A DNA stretch of 7,370 bases from Anaerolineaceae bacterium UBA5365 (GCA_002407905.1 DHPL01000007.1:37078-44447); one strand, 5' to 3'. Numbered from the stretch's first letter, positions 1 through 6,806 are shown. The notes: generated by a model not told the origin, from the letters alone. Program-made: numbers and translations.

Positions 1-203
1 ATCGGGACGACACAGGTGGTCGTCCCCTACCGTGGCGGGCAAACCAGGCAGGCGCGAGCGGTCGGCCAATATCATGGCGGGGTGAAATCGGGACGACACA
101 AGTGGTCGCCCCCTACCGTGACGGTTCGAATCAGGCAGGCACGAGCATTCGGCCAATATCATGCCGGAGTGGTATCGGGACGACACAGGTGGTCGTCTCC
201 TAC
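1..203. repeat. Left array of alternating hairpin repeats, cut by the window edge
   Basis: Three copies of a hairpin unit (type A) begin at 1, 87 and 174. Each has a left arm GGGACGAC, a 7-base loop ACARGTG and a right arm GTCGTCCC or a near match, usually followed by CTAC. The stems are 4-11/19-26 (perfect 8 bp), 90-97/105-112 (one A-C mismatch) and 177-184/192-199 (one G-T wobble). Between them lie two copies of a weaker related unit (type B) at about 41-85 and 128-172, sharing CAGGCAGGC, GCGAGC or ACGAGC, and TCGGCCAATATCATG. The A+B dimer therefore has a period of 86-87 bases. The same family forms the array at 6381-6726. No T-tract follows the hairpins, so they are not ordinary terminators. 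The array continues off the left edge. Confidence 0.9.
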
Positions 204-285
204 ATGGGGGTGATTCAGGGGCAGCGTGGCGAGGGGGCCTCGGTTGTGCACGAACCTTGCACCTTTAAGCAAAACAAAAGCGCAC

Positions 286-290
286 GGAGA
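286..290 (+). promoter_or_regulatory. Ribosome binding site of the lipoprotein gene
   Basis: GGAGA lies five bases before the ATG at 296. It supports that start, which also gives a complete lipoprotein signal peptide. Confidence 0.6.
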
Positions 291-295
291 CAAAG

Positions 296-1585
296 ATGAA
301 GAAACGCCGCAGCATGATCCTGATGAGTATCGCCCTGGTACTGGCCCTGGGCGCCTGCAACCTGCCGCCCCAGGCATTGGGGCAGGAGCCGGCCAACCCC
401 CAGGCGGCCGTGGAGACGGTGGTCGCGGCTACGCTGACTGCCGAAAGCGCCGCGGCGCCAACGAGCGGGATCTATCTGCCGGCGATCCAATCCTCCGGGG
501 CAACCGAGCCAGCAGCCAGCCCGCAAACGGAGGCAACGGCCGCACCTGCAGCTACGGCTGAACCCACAGCCACGCCAGAGCCGACCCCCGTCCCCACGGA
601 GGAGCCGGCGGCCTACCAGAGCTACCCTCTGGAGGAGGAGGGCGACCAGGTGAGCGCCCTGGCGGTGGATACGCTTGGAATCTACTTCGTGAGCGAGAAG
701 GACCCGCAGCGGCTGCATCGGCTGGGTTTCGACGGGGCTTCCTTTGAAACCCTGGCAGATCTGAGCGATACGGAGCGAGTGATCCAGGGACGCATCCTGG
801 CCAATGGCTACTGGTTGATCTATCTTGAGACGCTGCCAGATGCCAGCGCGCGCAATTACGGCCTGCATGCGGTGTACCTGCCCACGGCGCAGGATTTTCC
901 GCTGATCGTGAGCTACGGGGAGCAAATGACCGATCCGCTCTCGGTGGAGTACGCGCTGGAGGGGAGTAATTTGCTGGTGACCCGCTGCGATTGGGGGGCG
1001 GACCTTGCGGAGTACAGCTCCTGCCAGGCAGATATTTTTTACCTGGAGAACGGCGGACAGGTGATTTTGGCGCAGAGCAACCTGAGCACGGGCGGGGTTT
1101 ACAGCAACCCAGGCCTCAGCGGGGAGCAGGCCCTGTGGTTGGAAGGGGCAGCTGACGGCGCCGAGAGCGGCGCCAAGGTGCACGCGGTGAATATTTATAC
1201 CTATCTGGCCGGCGAGTTTGGCCTGGAAGCTGAGCCGGTGCGATTGACGGCCTCCAGCGGCTATTTACTGTATGGCACGGCGCAAGACGGCGCGCCTGTG
1301 GACCGCCTGGCAAGCCTGACAGAGACCGGCGAGAGCGAGCTTCCCTGGCCGGCGGATGTGAGCAAGCGGGCGCAGTTGGGCCCGAGCGTGGCGGCGGGGG
1401 CGAGCGAGTCTGGTGAGTGGCGGGTGTTTTACAGCCGGGCAGGGGCCGCTCCAGCGGCGCTAGCCGGCAGCGGAACGCCCGGGGAGATCCGTTTGGTGGA
1501 CATCGCGGACGAATGGCTGGCCTGGGCCAGCACGGAGGCTGATTCCACCGGCAGCCTGCATTGGATGGCGCTGCCCGGCGAATAG
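296..1585 (+). CDS. Secreted lipoprotein of unknown function with Thr/Pro/Glu linker
   Basis: The 429-residue protein starts with a classic lipoprotein signal: a KKRR n-region, a hydrophobic stretch at residues 7-18, and the lipobox LGAC with the acceptor cysteine at C21. It should be lipidated and held on the outer face of the cytoplasmic membrane. Residues about 68-106 form a low-complexity linker rich in Ala, Thr, Pro and Glu, a layout common in Chloroflexota surface proteins. The rest (about 107-429) looks like a beta-rich globular domain. Short hydrophobic strands alternate with polar turns, as in segments around LGIYFVSE and VRLTASSGYLLYG, and could be propeller-like, but no family motif is recognisable. 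C231 and C243 could form a disulfide. No enzyme residues can be assigned. The gene stands alone: the hairpin array ends about 90 bases upstream, and the next start codon is 281 bases downstream. Confidence 0.85.
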   Translation: MKKRRSMILMSIALVLALGACNLPPQALGQEPANPQAAVETVVAATLTAESAAAPTSGIYLPAIQSSGATEPAASPQTEATAAPAATAEPTATPEPTPVPTEEPAAYQSYPLEEEGDQVSALAVDTLGIYFVSEKDPQRLHRLGFDGASFETLADLSDTERVIQGRILANGYWLIYLETLPDASARNYGLHAVYLPTAQDFPLIVSYGEQMTDPLSVEYALEGSNLLVTRCDWGADLAEYSSCQADIFYLENGGQVILAQSNLSTGGVYSNPGLSGEQALWLEGAADGAESGAKVHAVNIYTYLAGEFGLEAEPVRLTASSGYLLYGTAQDGAPVDRLASLTETGESELPWPADVSKRAQLGPSVAAGASESGEWRVFYSRAGAAPAALAGSGTPGEIRLVDIADEWLAWASTEADSTGSLHWMALPGE

Positions 1586-1850
1586 CAGGCTTTTCCTGCC
1601 TGGCCTGGCAGCAACGCTTATCGAGGGGGCGGTGAAAGGCGGGCCCAGCCGGGCATAGCGGAGTGTAGCACGGCCCCTATTCGCGGGGGCCGCGAGAGAT
1701 AGAGAGCCTGAATTCCGATGGCAATTTTGCCCGGGTTTGGGCTATTTGTGATTCCAGGTTCATACAATTTAGACTCTTGACGGCCTATTCAAGGTACAAT
1801 TACTTGCGCCCATTACGGAGAAGAAGAGCAAGAGACATCCTCATTATTGA
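1586..1850. other. Intergenic spacer with a GC-rich hairpin and promoter-like boxes
   Basis: The spacer holds no convincing gene. Just after the lipoprotein stop codon, GCAGG (1585-1589) can pair with CCTGC (1595-1599). A 7-bp stem CGGCCCC (1671-1677) with GGGGCCG (1686-1692) lies further on. Neither is followed by a T-tract, so a terminator is not shown. The second hairpin weakly resembles the CGGCCCCTAC edge of the window's repeat family and may be a decayed copy. The sequence turns AT-rich from about 1740 and contains two TACAAT hexamers (1763-1768 and 1795-1800), either of which could be a -10 box for the following genes. No well-spaced -35 box accompanies them: the TTGACG at 1777 is only 12 bases from the second. 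Confidence 0.45.
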
Positions 1851-1856
1851 AAGGAG
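1851..1856 (+). promoter_or_regulatory. Ribosome binding site that decides a GTG start
   Basis: AAGGAG sits ten bases before the GTG at 1867. The open frame extends upstream to a TTG at 1777, but that codon has no Shine-Dalgarno sequence and would add 30 mostly basic and polar residues before the membrane segment, so the GTG is preferred. Confidence 0.7.
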
Positions 1857-1866
1857 TGACATCCCA

Positions 1867-2292
1867 GTGAGAAGAGAACTAAAAATAGTCCTGATCACGC
1901 TCGGAGTCATTATTTTGCTCTATGGGGTCTACTTTTTGCTCGGGCGGCCGGCAATCCCCCTGCCAACCATTCAGCAAAAAATCGGGCCCGGGCACCAGCT
2001 TTATACCCTCGTAAAGGCCACCGAATCGGAGCAGGTAAAGTTCAGCCTGAACACGAACGGGAAGATCGAAGCCACCAGTGATGGCAAGCATCTGGCCGAA
2101 ATTGACTACACGCCTGAAAGCCTGGAAAACGCCATCCAGTTAGCCGAGCCATTCCTCGGTACGGGCGACCCGCAGAGCACGCTGAACAAGATGCTCGGTA
2201 ACCCCCTTGTCCGCCGGCTGCCCGCATCGGTTGCGGCCTGGTTTTATCACATTGTCCGTTTCCGTTTGTCAGTAAATATGGATGCACGTTGA
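1867..2292 (+). CDS. Small membrane-anchored protein, unknown function
   Basis: Starting at GTG 1867 the product has 141 residues. Residues 2-6 are charged, and residues about 7-25 form one strong hydrophobic segment, either an uncleaved anchor or a signal-anchor. The remainder is probably extracytoplasmic. Residues 65-85 (from GKIEATSDG to the end of IDYTPES) match residues 96-115 of the next gene's product at 11 of 20 aligned positions with one gap: G, T, D, K, LA, ID, T and ES are shared. This suggests the two proteins carry a common small beta module. No family is recognised. The gene ends 52 bases before the next start on the same strand and has no terminator in between, so the two are probably co-transcribed. 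Its start codon is the main uncertainty. Confidence 0.75.
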   Translation: MRRELKIVLITLGVIILLYGVYFLLGRPAIPLPTIQQKIGPGHQLYTLVKATESEQVKFSLNTNGKIEATSDGKHLAEIDYTPESLENAIQLAEPFLGTGDPQSTLNKMLGNPLVRRLPASVAAWFYHIVRFRLSVNMDAR

Positions 2293-2332
2293 TTCCTTAT
2301 CGTCGTTTTTCTCTCAAACCCAATACTTTAAC

Positions 2333-2337
2333 AAGGA
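2333..2337 (+). promoter_or_regulatory. Ribosome binding site of the secreted-protein gene
   Basis: AAGGA lies seven bases before ATG 2345. It selects this codon over the in-frame ATG at 2282, which overlaps the previous gene and would place 21 polar residues before the signal peptide. Confidence 0.7.
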
Positions 2338-2344
2338 TGTGACC

Positions 2345-3169
2345 ATGAAAAAAATGCGCAATTTTCTTCCCCTGATCATCACCGTTGTGGCCGTTTTTGC
2401 TTTTTCGATGATGCTGCAATCGCCTGTGGTTGAGGCCGCCAAGATGGCCCAGGAAGCCCCAAGCAACCACATTTTCGTAGACGTGACTTATAACCCCAAC
2501 ACCATGAATTACAGCGTTGGAGGGCTTACCAAGGACCAGCTGATCCAGTTGGGGGTGCCTGAAATTCCCGCCGATGTCTGGAACATGGTGGCCAACCTGA
2601 ACAAGCTGAACCTGACGATCGACCAGACGGGGGTAAACGTTGTGACCGACGACGTGAAGCTGGCGACGATTGACTGGACCAAGGAAAGCCGGACCTGGCT
2701 GTACAGCATGGTAAATGCCTACACGAATGGCGTGCCGATGGACGAGGCCCGCGCGGAGGAATGGCTGGATAAGGCCAACATCGATGTGCAGGTGCGGCGC
2801 GCGGATACGCTGAGTGAGCCGCTGGTGATTTCGCTGGATACGCCCGTGCGAGTGGATATCAGCGACGCGGGCGAGATCAAGGTGGAGGGCTTTGTGACGG
2901 GCCAGAGCCTGACCCCGGAGATGAACTCCATGCTGAAGACGGGCAACATCAAGCACGCTGCCGTGTGCTGGAGCGAAGGCGCCGTTGCTACGAACGTGAA
3001 CGGCACCACCCTGCCGCAGATCACGCTCTTCCAGGATGGTTTGAGCGTGGTGGATAAGGCCTTCGGCCTGCAGCTGCCGGACCTGAGCCTGCTCTTCCAG
3101 AGCCAGGTTGGGGCGGATGTGGTTGTGGGCGAGGGCATGCACAGCGATATGCAGTGCGGCGGCAACTAG
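2345..3169 (+). CDS. Secreted protein with an internally repeated module, unknown function
   Basis: The 274-residue product begins with a Sec signal peptide: basic MKKMR, a hydrophobic core at about 7-24, and a likely cleavage after A31 (V-E-A). There is no lipobox. The mature protein appears rich in beta strands. Residues 96-115 (from GVNVVTDD to TKES) match a segment of the upstream gene product. Residues about 205-232 have a looser similar pattern, with VNG, LP, IT and QDG at matching spacing, suggesting a second copy within this protein. Only two cysteines occur in the mature chain, C208 and C271, which could pair. The gene follows its membrane-anchored neighbour by 52 bases and ends 20 bases before a strong terminator, so it is probably the last gene of a two-gene operon. 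I recognise no known domain and assign no function. Confidence 0.85.
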   Translation: MKKMRNFLPLIITVVAVFAFSMMLQSPVVEAAKMAQEAPSNHIFVDVTYNPNTMNYSVGGLTKDQLIQLGVPEIPADVWNMVANLNKLNLTIDQTGVNVVTDDVKLATIDWTKESRTWLYSMVNAYTNGVPMDEARAEEWLDKANIDVQVRRADTLSEPLVISLDTPVRVDISDAGEIKVEGFVTGQSLTPEMNSMLKTGNIKHAAVCWSEGAVATNVNGTTLPQITLFQDGLSVVDKAFGLQLPDLSLLFQSQVGADVVVGEGMHSDMQCGGN

Positions 3170-3189
3170 GATTTTGAGGAAAGAAGAGC

Positions 3190-3222
3190 GAACAGACCGG
3201 CAAGGCCGGCCTGTTCTTTTTT
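3190..3222 (+). terminator. Intrinsic (Rho-independent) terminator
   Basis: GAACAG (3190-3195) pairs with CTGTTC (3211-3216). One A-C mismatch follows, then CCGGC (3197-3201) pairs with GCCGG (3205-3209), leaving the 3-base loop AAG. Six T residues follow at 3217-3222. It should end the two-gene transcript and shield the AT-rich gene downstream from read-through. Confidence 0.92.
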
Positions 3223-3273
3223 GGGGCTCCGATAGGCAGTCAATTCCTTTGGTTTACGATAAACTATTCCCAA

Positions 3274-3302
3274 TTGATCTAGCAAACTATGAAATATGTT
3301 AT
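3274..3302 (+). promoter_or_regulatory. Candidate sigma-70-type promoter for the DUF262 gene
   Basis: TTGATC (3274-3279) and TGTTAT (3297-3302) are separated by 17 bases. Each matches four of six consensus positions. The pair lies in the AT-rich gap between the terminator and the GTG at 3341, where a separate promoter is expected. In such AT-rich DNA a match of this quality can arise by chance. Confidence 0.35.
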
Positions 3303-3340
3303 TGCTTGAAGAAACTGATTGATCATTAAATGGAGGGGAA

Positions 3341-5440
3341 GTGAAAATTGCCGATTTAATTTATTCGATTCAGATTAAGAGTCTGGTTCTGCCCGAGTTT
3401 CAAAGGGAATACGTATGGACCAGAGAGCAGGCAAAGAAACTATTATCATCTCTTATCAAGGGCTATCCAGTAGGATCAATTTTGCTATGGAAGACGAACA
3501 ATCCTCCAGAGTTAAAAAATGAAGTGATTGATCCAGGTTCTAAGGTATACCAATTGATTCTTGACGGGCAACAAAGATTAACTACACTTTATATGTTGAT
3601 CAACGGAGATATCCCGCCTTATTACACCGAGAAAGATGTCACAACTGACCCAAGAGACCTCTTCTATCACCTTGGAACAGGAGACCTACAGTATTACCAA
3701 TCTTCTGTCATGAAAGCAGATCCCCTCTGGGTCAGAGTTGTGGAGTGCTTCAAAGCTGATTCGAGCATCAACATTTTTGAACTAATCCCAGAATCTTCCG
3801 AAAATAAGTTCGTTCTCGCAAATGAGTATTCTAACCACCTTACAGCGCTCAGGCTGGTTAAGGAAAAAGAGTTGCCCGAACTGCTAATCCCGTCTACAGC
3901 AGAGATTGAAGACGCGATTGATATATTTGACTTAGTGAACAGCCAAGGGACCAAGCTAACTGATGCAGAACTTGCACTCACACATATTGTTGGTAAATGG
4001 CCAGTTGCTAGACGCGTGATAAAAGAAAAAATCGACTTCCTCAAAATTAGCGATTTTGACTTTAATCTTAACTTCCTAACCAGAGCTCTGACCACGATAG
4101 TGACAAGGCGAGCAATTTTTGAGTCCATACATGTTGAGCCCAAGGAAAATTTGATCGCGGGTTGGAATAAATTATCGAAAATACTTGACTACCTAACCAC
4201 AATCTTGCCGAGCAGAGCCTTCATAAATTCAACTGGGGACCTTAGTACTACTAATGTCTTGATTCCCGTTATCGCTTTTCTCAATCAAAACAATAGCCGT
4301 TTCCCCGATGAGGCCAGTTTAAAAAGAGCCTTGTACTATATTTATACTTCCCTAATCTGGAGCAGGTATAGCGGTCAGGTTGATCAGAGACTCGAGTCGG
4401 ATGTTTCTGTTGTTTATAGGGAAAACTATCCCTGGGACATGCTCCGGGACGCCTTAATCGATCAGCGGGGTAGAGTTGATGTAAAACCGAATGATCTTGA
4501 AGGTAGAACCGGGAATCACCCCCTTTATTACATGACCTATATTCTCGCTAAATCAGGCGGTGCGATGGATTGGTTTAACGGTGCCCCGCTCACGAACAGA
4601 CAAACTGGAGCGTATTATGTGCACAGCCATCACATATTCCCGCAATCCTTGCTTTATGCAAATGGATATGATATTGACAACCATTTGCATCGAAAAATTG
4701 TAAATGAAATCGCGAACAGGGCTTTTCTGACGGCTGAAACAAATAGAAGTATTTCTAATCGGCCTCCGGAAGTGTACCTTCCGGAAATCGAGGCCAAGTA
4801 TCCTGGTGCCCTCGCGAAACAGTTTATCCCCATGCATCCTGAACTTTGGAAAATCTCTAAGTTTCCAGAATTCTTAGAAGCTCGTCGGCAGTTAATTGCC
4901 GTGAAATTTAACTCACTTCTAGATTCATTACTCAGCCCTACGCCGACTCAGATTCGAAGGAAGGATATTTTGGAGCTGATATCACTTGGTGAGAGTGAAA
5001 TTCTGGAGTTCAAGAGCACATTGCAATGGGACATCATCCACAATAATAAAAACAAAGCATTAAGAAAGTCGTCTCTTAAAACCATAGCTGCATTTCTAAA
5101 TTCAGAAGGTGGTACTCTCGTCATCGGTGTTGAAGACAATAATGTTGTTTGTGGTTTAGACCAGGATTTGATCCTGGTTCAAGGCTCACCTGATAAGTTT
5201 GTCAATCTGTTGAACACCTTGATTAGCGATAATATCGGACCTGAATTCTTTGACCTAATCAAGATAAAGATCGAAGAGGTGACTAATAAATCAGTTTGCG
5301 TAATTGAAGTGGACCGTTCCCTTATGCCAGCTTATCTTACTTTTGAAGGATCAAAGGAGTTCTTTATCAGAACAGCAAATTCTTCCCGTTCGCTCGATCC
5401 GGAAGATACGGTGAAATATATTCAACAACATTGGGCCTAA
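3341..5440 (+). CDS. GmrSD-type DUF262/HNH nuclease fused to a Schlafen-like AlbA_2 domain
   Basis: The protein has 699 residues and three parts. Residues 1 to about 215 are a DUF262 (GmrS/ParB-like) domain, with the entry motif PEFQREYVW (18-26), the hallmark DGQQR (75-79) and FDLVNSQGTKLTDAE (196-210). In this family DGQQR supports NTP hydrolysis. Residues about 380-520 are an HNH/DUF1524-like nuclease domain, with H428, H430-H431-I-F-P434, N459, N468 and SNRPPEVYL. Residues about 541-699 are an AlbA_2/Schlafen domain: E551-S-x-x-x-E556-F-K558, AAFLNSEGGTLVIGVED (583-599) and FFIR (674-677). The likely role is anti-phage defence by cleaving modified or foreign DNA, with a possible added RNase activity. 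The GTG start follows GGAGG (3332-3336) and gives the usual N-terminus of the family; its spacing of four bases is short. The gene is clearly AT-richer than its neighbours, which suggests transfer. Domain calls are firm; substrate and mechanism are inferred. Confidence 0.93.
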   Translation: MKIADLIYSIQIKSLVLPEFQREYVWTREQAKKLLSSLIKGYPVGSILLWKTNNPPELKNEVIDPGSKVYQLILDGQQRLTTLYMLINGDIPPYYTEKDVTTDPRDLFYHLGTGDLQYYQSSVMKADPLWVRVVECFKADSSINIFELIPESSENKFVLANEYSNHLTALRLVKEKELPELLIPSTAEIEDAIDIFDLVNSQGTKLTDAELALTHIVGKWPVARRVIKEKIDFLKISDFDFNLNFLTRALTTIVTRRAIFESIHVEPKENLIAGWNKLSKILDYLTTILPSRAFINSTGDLSTTNVLIPVIAFLNQNNSRFPDEASLKRALYYIYTSLIWSRYSGQVDQRLESDVSVVYRENYPWDMLRDALIDQRGRVDVKPNDLEGRTGNHPLYYMTYILAKSGGAMDWFNGAPLTNRQTGAYYVHSHHIFPQSLLYANGYDIDNHLHRKIVNEIANRAFLTAETNRSISNRPPEVYLPEIEAKYPGALAKQFIPMHPELWKISKFPEFLEARRQLIAVKFNSLLDSLLSPTPTQIRRKDILELISLGESEILEFKSTLQWDIIHNNKNKALRKSSLKTIAAFLNSEGGTLVIGVEDNNVVCGLDQDLILVQGSPDKFVNLLNTLISDNIGPEFFDLIKIKIEEVTNKSVCVIEVDRSLMPAYLTFEGSKEFFIRTANSSRSLDPEDTVKYIQQHWA

Positions 5441-5510
5441 GTAATAGATATAGCTATCTAGATCGGAAAGCTGTATTGCTTATAACAGGCCAGAGAGTAC
5501 TTCAAGAGAA
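5441..5510. other. Short spacer between defence gene and kinase
   Basis: TAGATA (5445-5450) and TATCTA (5455-5460) form a 6-bp AT-rich stem with a TAGC loop. No T-tract follows, so it is at best a weak terminator. A -10-like TATAAC occurs at 5481-5486 without a good -35 box. The return to high-GC sequence happens at the kinase start. Confidence 0.35.
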
Positions 5511-6380
5511 ATGTTATATGCGGCAATAGAGGGCGGGGGAACCAAGTTTTTGTGCGCGGTTTTTGATGCGGCGCGGCGCGTGGTGGCGGAGATGCAGGTG
5601 GCCACGGGCACGCCTGAGGAGACGCTGGGGGCATGCGCGCGTTTCTTTTTACCCTGGCGGGAGGAGATCGCGGCGGTGGGGATCGCCTCGTTTGGGCCTC
5701 TGGAGCCGCGGGCGGAAAACCCGCGCTATGGCAGGATCCTGGCAACGCCAAAGCCGGGCTGGAGCGGCACGGACCTGCGCGCGCCTTTGCGGGCCGCTGG
5801 GTTTGAAGTGCCGATCGTGGTGGATACCGATGTGAACGGCGCGGTCCTCGCCGAGTGGATGTGGGGCGCCGGGCAGGGCTGTGAGGATATTGTGTATTTT
5901 ACCGTGGGGACCGGTGTTGGCGGCGGGGCGCTGGTGAACGGCAGGCTGGTTCACGGCAGCCGGCACAGCGAAATGGGCCACATGCGCGTGGAGCGCGCAG
6001 CGGCGGACGTGGATTTTGCCGGTACCTGCCCCTTCCATGGCGCCTGCCTGGAAGGCCTGGCCAGCGGGCCGGCGGTTTTGGCGCGCTGGGGACGCCCAGG
6101 GCACGAACTGCCTCCCGAACACCCGGCCTGGGATCTGGAGGCGGAGTACCTGGCCCAGATGCTGCAGAACACTCTGGCGGTTCTTTCGCCGGAGCGGATG
6201 GTGTTGGGCGGGGGCGTTTGCAGCCATCCAGGCCTCTTGGAGAAGACTCGCGAAGCCCTGAGGCGGAAACTGGGCGGGTATTGGCCGGAATTCGACGCGG
6301 AGAGCCAGGTGCTGGCTTCGGGGCTGGACGGCCGGGCCGGGCTTTTGGGCGCGCTGGCCTTGGCGATGGGGGCGGATTAA
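5511..6380 (+). CDS. ROK-family sugar kinase, probably fructokinase
   Basis: The 289-residue product is a full-length ROK kinase. It has the N-terminal phosphate-binding loop AIEGGGTKF (5-13), the ASFGPL segment (59-64), the sugar-pocket motif TPKPGW (79-84), the presumed catalytic base D107 in DTDVN, and the ATP-binding glycine run GTGVGGG (133-139). The structural zinc site is the form typical of the fructokinase branch: H157, then CPFHGAC with C173, H176 and C179, followed by LEGLASGPA. Fructokinases phosphorylate fructose to fructose 6-phosphate in the cytoplasm; mannose or glucose are alternative substrates that sequence alone cannot exclude. The ribosome site is weak (AAGAGA just before ATG), but the start matches the family. 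No sugar transporter or hydrolase neighbours are present to define the substrate. The gene is high-GC, unlike the gene 70 bases upstream. Confidence 0.93.
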   Translation: MLYAAIEGGGTKFLCAVFDAARRVVAEMQVATGTPEETLGACARFFLPWREEIAAVGIASFGPLEPRAENPRYGRILATPKPGWSGTDLRAPLRAAGFEVPIVVDTDVNGAVLAEWMWGAGQGCEDIVYFTVGTGVGGGALVNGRLVHGSRHSEMGHMRVERAAADVDFAGTCPFHGACLEGLASGPAVLARWGRPGHELPPEHPAWDLEAEYLAQMLQNTLAVLSPERMVLGGGVCSHPGLLEKTREALRRKLGGYWPEFDAESQVLASGLDGRAGLLGALALAMGAD

Positions 6381-6726
6381 AGTTGGGCCGACACAAGCGG
6401 TCCGCACCCTATGGAGCGGCGGGTTGAACTTGGGCCGACACAAGTGGTCGGCCCCTACATTAGGGGGGTCGAACAGGGGCGATTCGAGTGTTTTGCCCAT
6501 GCGATGGGGTGAAGTCGGGCTGACACAAGTGGTCAGCCCCTACATTGAGGGGATTTAACCAAGGCTGGCACGAGTGGTCGGCACCCCAATGGGGCGATGG
6601 GTTGAGGTTGGGCCGACACAAATGGTCGGCCTCTACATTGAGGGGTTTTAACCAGGGCTGACACAGGTGGTCGGCCCATGCATTGAGGGCGTGAGACTGG
6701 GTAGGAACGAGTGGTTGGTGCTTGCC
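6381..6726. repeat. Right array of alternating hairpin repeats
   Basis: About eight units with a period of 40-48 bases start at the base after the kinase stop codon. Reference points (first G of the left arm) are about 6385, 6432, 6477 (decayed), 6517, 6562, 6610, 6655 and 6699 (decayed). Type A units have left arm GGGCCGAC or GGGCTGAC, loop ACARRTG, right arm GTCGGCCC or GTCAGCCC, then CTACATT. The best stems are 6432-6439/6447-6454 and 6517-6524/6532-6539, both perfect 8 bp; 6610-6617/6625-6632 and 6655-6662/6670-6677 carry one G-T wobble each. Type B units alternate with type A and carry GCACGAGTGGTCGGC or a relative followed by an ATGGGGCGATGG-like tail. The family is the one seen at 1-203, with different stem bases. 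No T-tracts, open genes or transposase accompany it. Confidence 0.9.
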
Positions 6727-6735
6727 ACAGTGGCA
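6723..6735. promoter_or_regulatory. Small perfect palindrome upstream of the last gene
   Basis: TGCCAC and GTGGCA flank a central A. It lies at the end of the repeat array and 76 bases before the next start codon. It could be a repressor operator or just the decayed edge of the last repeat unit. A -10-like TAGAAT follows at 6772-6777, without a good -35 box. Confidence 0.25.
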
Positions 6736-6800
6736 GGTTCTACAGGACGGATGGAGCCGGCTGGGGCAAAATAGAATCTCTATTGAACCAATCGATGGAG

Positions 6801-6806
6801 AAGGAG
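6801..6806 (+). promoter_or_regulatory. Ribosome binding site of the last gene
   Basis: AAGGAG, preceded by GGAG, lies four bases before ATG 6811. It is the main support for translation of the partial gene that follows. Confidence 0.7.

Noticed and set aside
1..203. CRISPR array
   Set aside because: The units are imperfect, alternate between two related types and have no unique spacers of constant length; the intervening sequence is itself repeated. No cas gene is present.
215..1183. A 322-codon minus-strand open frame inside the lipoprotein gene
   Set aside because: The composition is Arg/His/Gln-rich, as expected from antisense of a GC-rich gene. The + strand frame has a lipobox and linker that make it the real one.
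1777..1866. N-terminal extension of the small membrane protein from TTG 1777
   Set aside because: There is no ribosome site before it, and the region contains promoter-like TACAAT boxes, whereas GTG 1867 has AAGGAG at suitable spacing.
2297..3142. A 281-codon minus-strand open frame opposite the secreted-protein gene
   Set aside because: It is His/Gln/Leu-rich shadow sequence, and the + strand frame has a signal peptide, a ribosome site and a terminator.
3330..3344. A four-codon minigene (ATG to TGA) whose stop overlaps the GTG start of the DUF262 gene
   Set aside because: It has no ribosome site of its own. The overlap most likely results from the Shine-Dalgarno sequence lying next to a chance ATG.
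3276..5464. Possible terminal inverted repeats of the AT-rich island: 3276-3290 against the reverse complement of 5450-5464, 12 of 15 bases matching
   Set aside because: In two AT-rich flanks of about 100 bases a match of this quality is reasonably likely by chance, and no target-site duplication or transposase is visible.
6381..6726. Rho-independent terminators from the hairpin repeats
   Set aside because: The stems are strong, but the bases after them are CTACATT or similar, with no run of T.
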